Of a DNA stretch of 64,000 bases, positions 59,365 to 64,000 are shown piece by piece. The stretch spans positions 32,577,383 through 32,641,382 of the forward strand of contig JAOANR010000006.1 in assembly GCA_030278955.1 (NCBI GenBank). Direction: 5' to 3'. The DNA comes from Hygrophila difformis. Its lineage: Eukaryota; Streptophyta; Magnoliopsida; Lamiales; Acanthaceae. The notes under the pieces are model-generated. The model made no database searches and was not told where the DNA came from. It was given only the letters and a program-made list of their open reading frames with translations. A program made the translations under genes and the position numbers. Numbering within the stretch: the stretch's first letter is position 1; each line of letters opens with the position of its first letter.

Positions 59365-59699
59365 CTGTGCTTGGCCATCTTGGGTTAGTATCATTTGGAC
59401 TTGTATTTTTTATGCATAAGTTGTTTGAACCAAATGTGGATTTATGTAAGTTGTGAGTTATCACTTTGGACACAAAAGTTTGGATTTGTGATTTCATATT
59501 TACATTTGGAGTTTGTTTGCAATTTGAGATTGTTTAACTTGTTGAATTGTGAGTGTGTACGAATCATGTGATGTTATAATTGGAGGATTTTGGAATTGTG
59601 ATTGTATTAGTTTGTTTGGACATTGGATTTGCTTGTTTGTTTTGGTATTGCAGCAGGGATGACTGTGATAACAGCCATTTCTGCTGCAATACTCTGTTG

Positions 59700-60025
59700 G
59701 TACCGACCGCTGCGCCGACCGCAGGCCGGTCGGTAATTTACCGACCGCAGTGCCGACCGCTTGCGGTCGGTAATTGTCAGGTCCAGAAGGTCCCAAAACG
59801 TTGGGTATCGACCGCATCTCTGGTCGCTGACGCGGTCGGTGATTGTGCCGACCGCAATACGGTCGGTGATTGGTCGGCAACTTTACCGACCGGAGAGTGT
59901 CTGGTCGGCATCTGATCTCGGACCAAGAGATTACCGACCGACACATCCGGTCGGTGGTGCGGTCGGTAACCTCCGGGACGACCCGTGTCCCTTGTTTACC
60001 GACCGCATGTGCGGTCGGTAATCAG
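59700..60025. repeat. Right subterminal ACCGACCGCA array of the CACTA element
   Basis: Denser than the left array; units such as ACCGACCGCA followed by TGCGGTCGGTAAT give many short inverted pairs. Confidence 0.9.
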
Positions 60026-60044
60026 CATTTTTCTTGTAGTGCCA

Positions 60045-61626
60045 CTATACGGTAAATACCTATCAATGCATGCAATTAATGTCTGTGATGGGTTAATATC
60101 ATTTTATGCAATATCCTTCAAATTCTAACATTCAAATCGAATACGTGAATGAAATAAAATTACAGAAATAGTCAATTAGATCATACCCTTATTTTTTGAA
60201 ATAACCTACTCAACATTTTTCACCGCACTACAGATTTAAACAATCGTTTCTTCTTCTCCCACAAAAAAAAAAGAGCACAATCTTTTGTTCTTCGTAGTTG
60301 AATGTTGATATCAAGGAGTGACCCTATGAAAATAGAGTAATCCATGCCATTGTTGAGGTATGGATAACATAAACTAAATTATCTGGCGTATTCGTGGTCG
60401 GATCAAACGGACTGATTATCTCCAATTTTCCAGAAGGGCTGGTATCAAAGCATCGAGCCAAGAAATTGACTGATTCTATTTTTAAATTCTTTTGGTAGGA
60501 AATAGATGAACAGGACCAGGAAACCCAAAGAATGTGGATAGTGATCTAGTTTGAAGAATACTGGAAGAGTCCAGGACCCAATAACTTGGGTCCCATCTTG
60601 TTGAATTAAAGGAGGAAGAAGAAGGATGTCAAGATGCACAAACAGAGCAAAAATAGCATGAAGAGGTCAAAAAGACAAAAAAGGAAACCTGCTGCAAAGT
60701 TGATCGAAAAAGTCAATGTTGGAACAGTGGCCGGTCAACATGGGACCCAGTTGGTCAATAATTAGAAGAATTCGACAAGTGATATCTAGGTTTTCAATAG
60801 CTAAATTAAACAATTGGTGTTTAAACAAGTGTGGAATTCAACAACTGGGTATGAAATTCTCTAAGGCATTGTACGACGTACTAGAAGCGTGCTTATCGTC
60901 CAAGAATCTCGCTTGTTGTAGATGAATGCAATGGAAGCAGAAATTGTTCTGAGGCATTATTCTTTGGACGACTATACGATAAAGGGGTTTGTCGTTCAAG
61001 CGCACCCTTTATCGTATATCGTCTAAGGTTCTGTCGTATTTCTCTCTGCTGGACAATAAAGCCGCCATACGATAATCCCTCTACTGATACGACAAACATC
61101 ATACGATAGCGGATTGTCTTCAACTTGTTGCTTTCTCTTCCAAGGACGATAACAATGTCTCTTATGACAGCATCCGATCTAATACAATAAAAGATGTTTG
61201 TCGTCCAAGCCTTCAGAATGGTGCCTTCTCTCCCCTAGATGACAAGCAAGATCCATACGAAAAGCTCAGCCTAATATGACAAAGGATGCTTGTCGTGCAG
61301 AACATCAATTTGCTCCTTTTTACTTATTAGACGACATCCGATGCTCCATACGACAAGGCCATTCCTCATAAGCTAAACCTGATTGTAGTAGGATTATTTT
61401 GATTTTTCTTCTTGTTTAACAGCTTCATAGGATTGTTTAAACAATATAACAATGGTTGGCCTTAAAATAGGACCTCCTATAGCCCTTGTAAGCACTTTTG
61501 ACAATTAATGAATACCAATTCTATATTGACATTCATTCAGTGCCCATAATAATATCTGCAAGCATTATTTAGTGATATAGACATAAACACAACAATTTCA
61601 CATAAGGAGGGGGTCGTCATGCAATG
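60045..61626. other. Intergenic; possible unclassified retroelement remnant
   Basis: No gene. TGGTATCAAAGC at 60440-60451 resembles an initiator-Met-tRNA primer-binding site (one mismatch). 60930-61355 holds spaced repeats of TTGTCGTNCAAGC and ATACGAYAA. No LTR pair was found, so no class is assigned. Confidence 0.35.
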
Positions 61627-61714
61627 CATGGATACAGTGGCGGACGCAGACCATGAATTTATTTATTTATTTATTTATTTATTTATTTTTTTTTTGGGGG
61701 GAGGGGACTATAGT

Positions 61715-61833
61715 TTGGGGGTTTGATTTCCCACCCGCCCCCTATCACTCTCCTTTGTCCATTTTTTATTTTTGTGGTTTGGACTCCCACCACCTATTTC
61801 CTAGCCTCTATGGGCTATTAAGCAAAAAAAAAA
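61715..61833 (+). mobile_element. SINE fragment with B-box-like sequence and LINE-like 3' hairpin
   Basis: GGGTTTGATTTCCCACC (about 61720) resembles the SINE B box region, followed by GGACTCCCACCACC and the tail CTAGCCTCTATGGGCTATTAAGC plus oligo-A. The 5' part is missing or fused to the hAT sequence. Confidence 0.65.
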
Positions 61834-61931
61834 ATCATATTTAACTCTAGCTTTCTTCTTAATATTTTTTTTAAAGTTTCATATTTAAAATAGATATATA
61901 TTGTAAACGAATACTAAATAATATAGAAAAA

Positions 61932-61980
61932 CCGACCACCCATTTTCTAGCCTGTATAGGCTGTTCAGCAAAAAAAAAAA
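61932..61980 (+). mobile_element. Severely 5'-truncated SINE (3' tail only)
   Basis: Only the last about 45 bp remain: CTAGCCTGTATAGGCTGTTCAGC plus oligo-A. AGAAAAA on the left (61925-61931) recurs directly after the A tail, a possible short TSD. Confidence 0.6.
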
Positions 61981-62353
61981 GAAAAATTCCTTTATATTAA
62001 AATAAAATAATTACAATAAAAAGTTATAATAAATTCACAGATTTCATTAAATTAAAATAGAAAGAAAAAAATCTATGATGTGACTATTGAGTTTAAAAGA
62101 TTCATGGCATATAACTAAAGTGAGAAGAAAAAGGAAAACATAGTAACTAACTACTAACAATATAATTTCATAGTAATTTTAAGGGTATCAACCCGTGCTC
62201 TACTTTCTGAAAACCCTATAATACTACAGCAACTTAGAAATTGTAAATTAGCTAGAGATTAATAACTATCAGAAGAATTATCAAAAGTTTGGGGGGGGGG
62301 GGGGGGGGGGGCGCCCCTGCGCGCCCCTACATGCGTCCGCCACGGCATGGATA

Positions 62354-63251
62354 CACCCTAGTGCACTCGCCCTCCGAAACCTGAATGTGAGCATACTTAC
62401 CCGAACTCTAACACACAATGATTCAAAGTTCAATTTACAAATACACATGTATATCCATTTCTCCAAGAGAATAGACTTTTATCATGAACAACACATCGAG
62501 ATTTAATCCTTACACAAGGAATTCATTTGTATACCACTAAAGATCTCATGGAAGTATTAAGTAGAACACACAACTATGACAACGAAAGTTCATAAAATCA
62601 AAAAATAATTTTAAAGTTAAGTGCAACAGCGGCGCAACCACAAAGATGGAAAATTTGGGAATTATTGGCTTGGCCAAAAACTACGAAATTTTGAGAGAAA
62701 CTAGTTAAGACATAGAGAAACATTTTTCGTCAGAAACTTAAGTCAAATTCGGCCAAGAAGTGGAAGAAAAAGATGCATTTTCACATACCACAAACACATG
62801 TACGAATTTAAGCAAAAAAGCCGCAATGAAGATTCTAGTATTAATCCATAAGTTCAAAAATTCTGAAATTTAACATTCATAATCCCAACACATTATTATC
62901 CGTCTCTCATCCCATCAAAATCCCCATATCAGGCTGGTGCCATGTTTCATCCTAACTCCACAAGGCATATGATGAAGACTTAAATAACAGCACACAAATG
63001 GCAAATCTTGCGGTGTATATATATGATTAAACAGTAGTAGTAAATAAGAAAAAATAAACGAGTGAAAGAAGATAGTAGTTTTATACAACAGGAAGGAAAA
63101 AAAAATGAATGAACAGAATATATAATGCAAAGAGATCTCATTCCAAACAGAGGAGAGGTGAGTATATGGTCGAGGCCAGAGGCTGTCCTAATTAATCTCC
63201 AAGTGTGAATATATATATATATATATATGTATATATAAGTATATAAAATGT
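62354..63251. other. Intergenic / 3' flank of the DUF3537 gene
   Basis: No gene found. It has a (TA)n tract at about 63209-63237. The part next to 63252 is the likely 3' UTR of the minus-strand gene. Confidence 0.5.
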
Positions 63252-63804
63252 TCAAGAAATACCAACTGTCTTTCCCAGCAACCACAGCACTAAGGACAGC
63301 TCTATCCCAAATATTGTATGCAGACTTGTCCTGTCCAGCATGAATCCATACACTGTAATGCCTGCTCTGTTGTTCTCAAAGTATGTCACTGCAAGTTCAA
63401 AACAATATTCAACAGTTTATGGTATTTCATAGTCATCAATATAAATATGTACTTATGCATTATTAATGGGTAACATAAAATTTACCCAAAGCATGTCTTT
63501 TCTGGAATGAGATTGTGTTGTATACATGCGATGGGATGAACTTGGTGTTGTCCAGTTCGTCTTCTTCGTCCCCAACATCATCCTGTTCGGATGATGATGA
63601 TGATGCTTCCTGATCACTACAAGGTTGTGAGTTTGGCATCCGCGGAATGACTGGTATATCCAATTCTGATGTGTTGAAGGAGTCGATTGTGGCGCATGCG
63701 TGCCATTTTGCAGCCAGGCATGTCACTGCCTGCGCTTTGTGAGTTATCTTGGTGGCACTTCGCAGCAGAATCATCATCCCGGCTAGAAGGCCGACGGAGC
63801 ATAC
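63252..63804 (-). CDS. DUF3537 multi-pass membrane protein, last two exons (gene runs out of window)
   Basis: Exon 63804-63486 reads VCSVGLLAGMMILLRSATKI then THKAQAVTCLAAKWHACAT, an acidic Ser/Asp/Glu stretch and FIPSHVYNTISFQKRHAL. After an intron (63389-63485, GT-AG, phases fit) the final exon 63388-63252 reads VTYFENNRAGITVYGFMLDR, then TSLHTIFGIELSLVLWLLGK and a short TVGIS tail before TGA. This is the C-terminus of plant DUF3537 proteins, predicted seven-helix membrane proteins annotated as ligand-gated channel-like and proposed to be distant relatives of insect odorant/gustatory receptors. The final hydrophobic helix is visible. The function is not established. Upstream exons should lie beyond position 64000. 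Confidence 0.88.
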
Positions 63805-63908
63805 CTGGATTTGTATGTTATCAATTACAAAACATTGAAACAAGCAACTTCTTGGGATCATGTGTCACAAAATCGTCACATGGCAATGTGCTGTTATATA
63901 GTAATATA

Positions 63909-64000
63909 CTACCTCCGTTTTCATAAAATCTTAACATTTCATTGTTTTACGAATCTTATAAAAAAAATAAATACGAGAGTGTACCGCGAGTTCTCCAGTA
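63909..64000. mobile_element. Start of a Stowaway-like MITE, cut by the window edge
   Basis: TA followed by CTACCTCCGTTTTCATAAAATC resembles the 5' end of this MITE class; it would lie in an intron of the DUF3537 gene. The other end is not in the window. Confidence 0.5.

Larger units (their letters stand above)
56442..60041 (+). mobile_element. En/Spm (CACTA) element, 3.6 kb, 3-bp TSD CCA
   Basis: It begins CACTACAAGAAAAA and ends TTTTTCTTGTAGTG, with CCA duplicated at 56439-56441 and 60042-60044. Both subterminal zones (56455-56650 and 59700-60025) are arrays of ACCGACCGCA and its inverse TGCGGTCGGT, the expected type of TNPA-binding region. Inside are a TNP2 C-terminal piece and a TNPA-like multi-exon gene. 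The catalytic Transposase_21 part is absent, so it is a non-autonomous deletion derivative. Confidence 0.93.
61635..62345. mobile_element. hAT-type element (CAGTGGCGGACGCA ends)
   Basis: The left end is CAGTGGCGGACGCA and the right end TGCGTCCGCCACGG (one mismatch in the TIR). An exact 8-bp TSD CATGGATA lies at 61627-61634 and 62346-62353. It contains two SINE tails, an ATTT microsatellite at 61660-61688 and a run of 21 G at 62291-62311 next to the right end. No transposase. Confidence 0.9.

Noticed and set aside
56455..60025. Regular ACCGACCGCA repeats as a CRISPR-like array
   Set aside because: Units occur in both orientations without fixed spacers, lie only at the two ends of an element with CACTA termini and a 3-bp TSD, and the window is a plant nuclear sequence.

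Overview
The window is nuclear DNA of a flowering plant, most likely a eudicot. It holds plant-type spliced genes with AT-rich GT-AG introns and dense plant transposons: L1-type LINEs with a C-terminal RNase H, tRNA-derived SINEs, Stowaway-like MITEs, hAT, En/Spm (CACTA), Helitrons and a Ty1/copia remnant. The species cannot be fixed from the sequence alone.

Only three host genes are visible. (1) The minus-strand PPX gene (protein phosphatase 4 catalytic subunit) lies at 23093-31901. Its eight exons join without a phase conflict into 305 codons, and introns of about 2.5 and 4.4 kb stretch it to 8.8 kb. (2) A plus-strand plant BPI/LBP-family gene (LBR-like) lies at 49381-54467, with six exons giving 488 codons. 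(3) The last two exons of a minus-strand DUF3537 membrane-protein gene lie at 63252-63804; the rest is outside the window.

Mobile DNA dominates the remainder. 1-5540: a pile of short TIR elements, an interrupted tandem repeat split by a Helitron that carries a second Helitron and a hAT MITE, and a SINE. 5541-17220: two LINEs in a row. 17300-22700: a SINE, a broken En/Spm TNP2 gene, a copia 3' end with an LTR, a hAT element and two MITEs. 32299-39517: a hAT element split by a 5.7 kb LINE (near-identical to the first one) and by a 0.8 kb element rich in the motif CAGCGACAT; this nest begins about 400 bp upstream of the PPX start codon. 40366-46257: a fourth, more distant LINE. 46460-49161: a SINE fragment, a MITE split by a hAT element, a second CAGCGACAT fragment and a MITE just upstream of the LBR gene. 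55136-60041: a long-inverted-repeat element abutting a 3.6 kb En/Spm element with ACCGACCGCA arrays at both ends. 61635-62345: a hAT element carrying SINE pieces and a run of 21 G.

Many insertions can be dated relative to each other because target-site duplications are still readable. All four LINEs are damaged in ORF2, so none looks autonomous, although ORF1 is open in the third and fourth copies. No RNA gene, CRISPR array or prokaryotic feature was seen.
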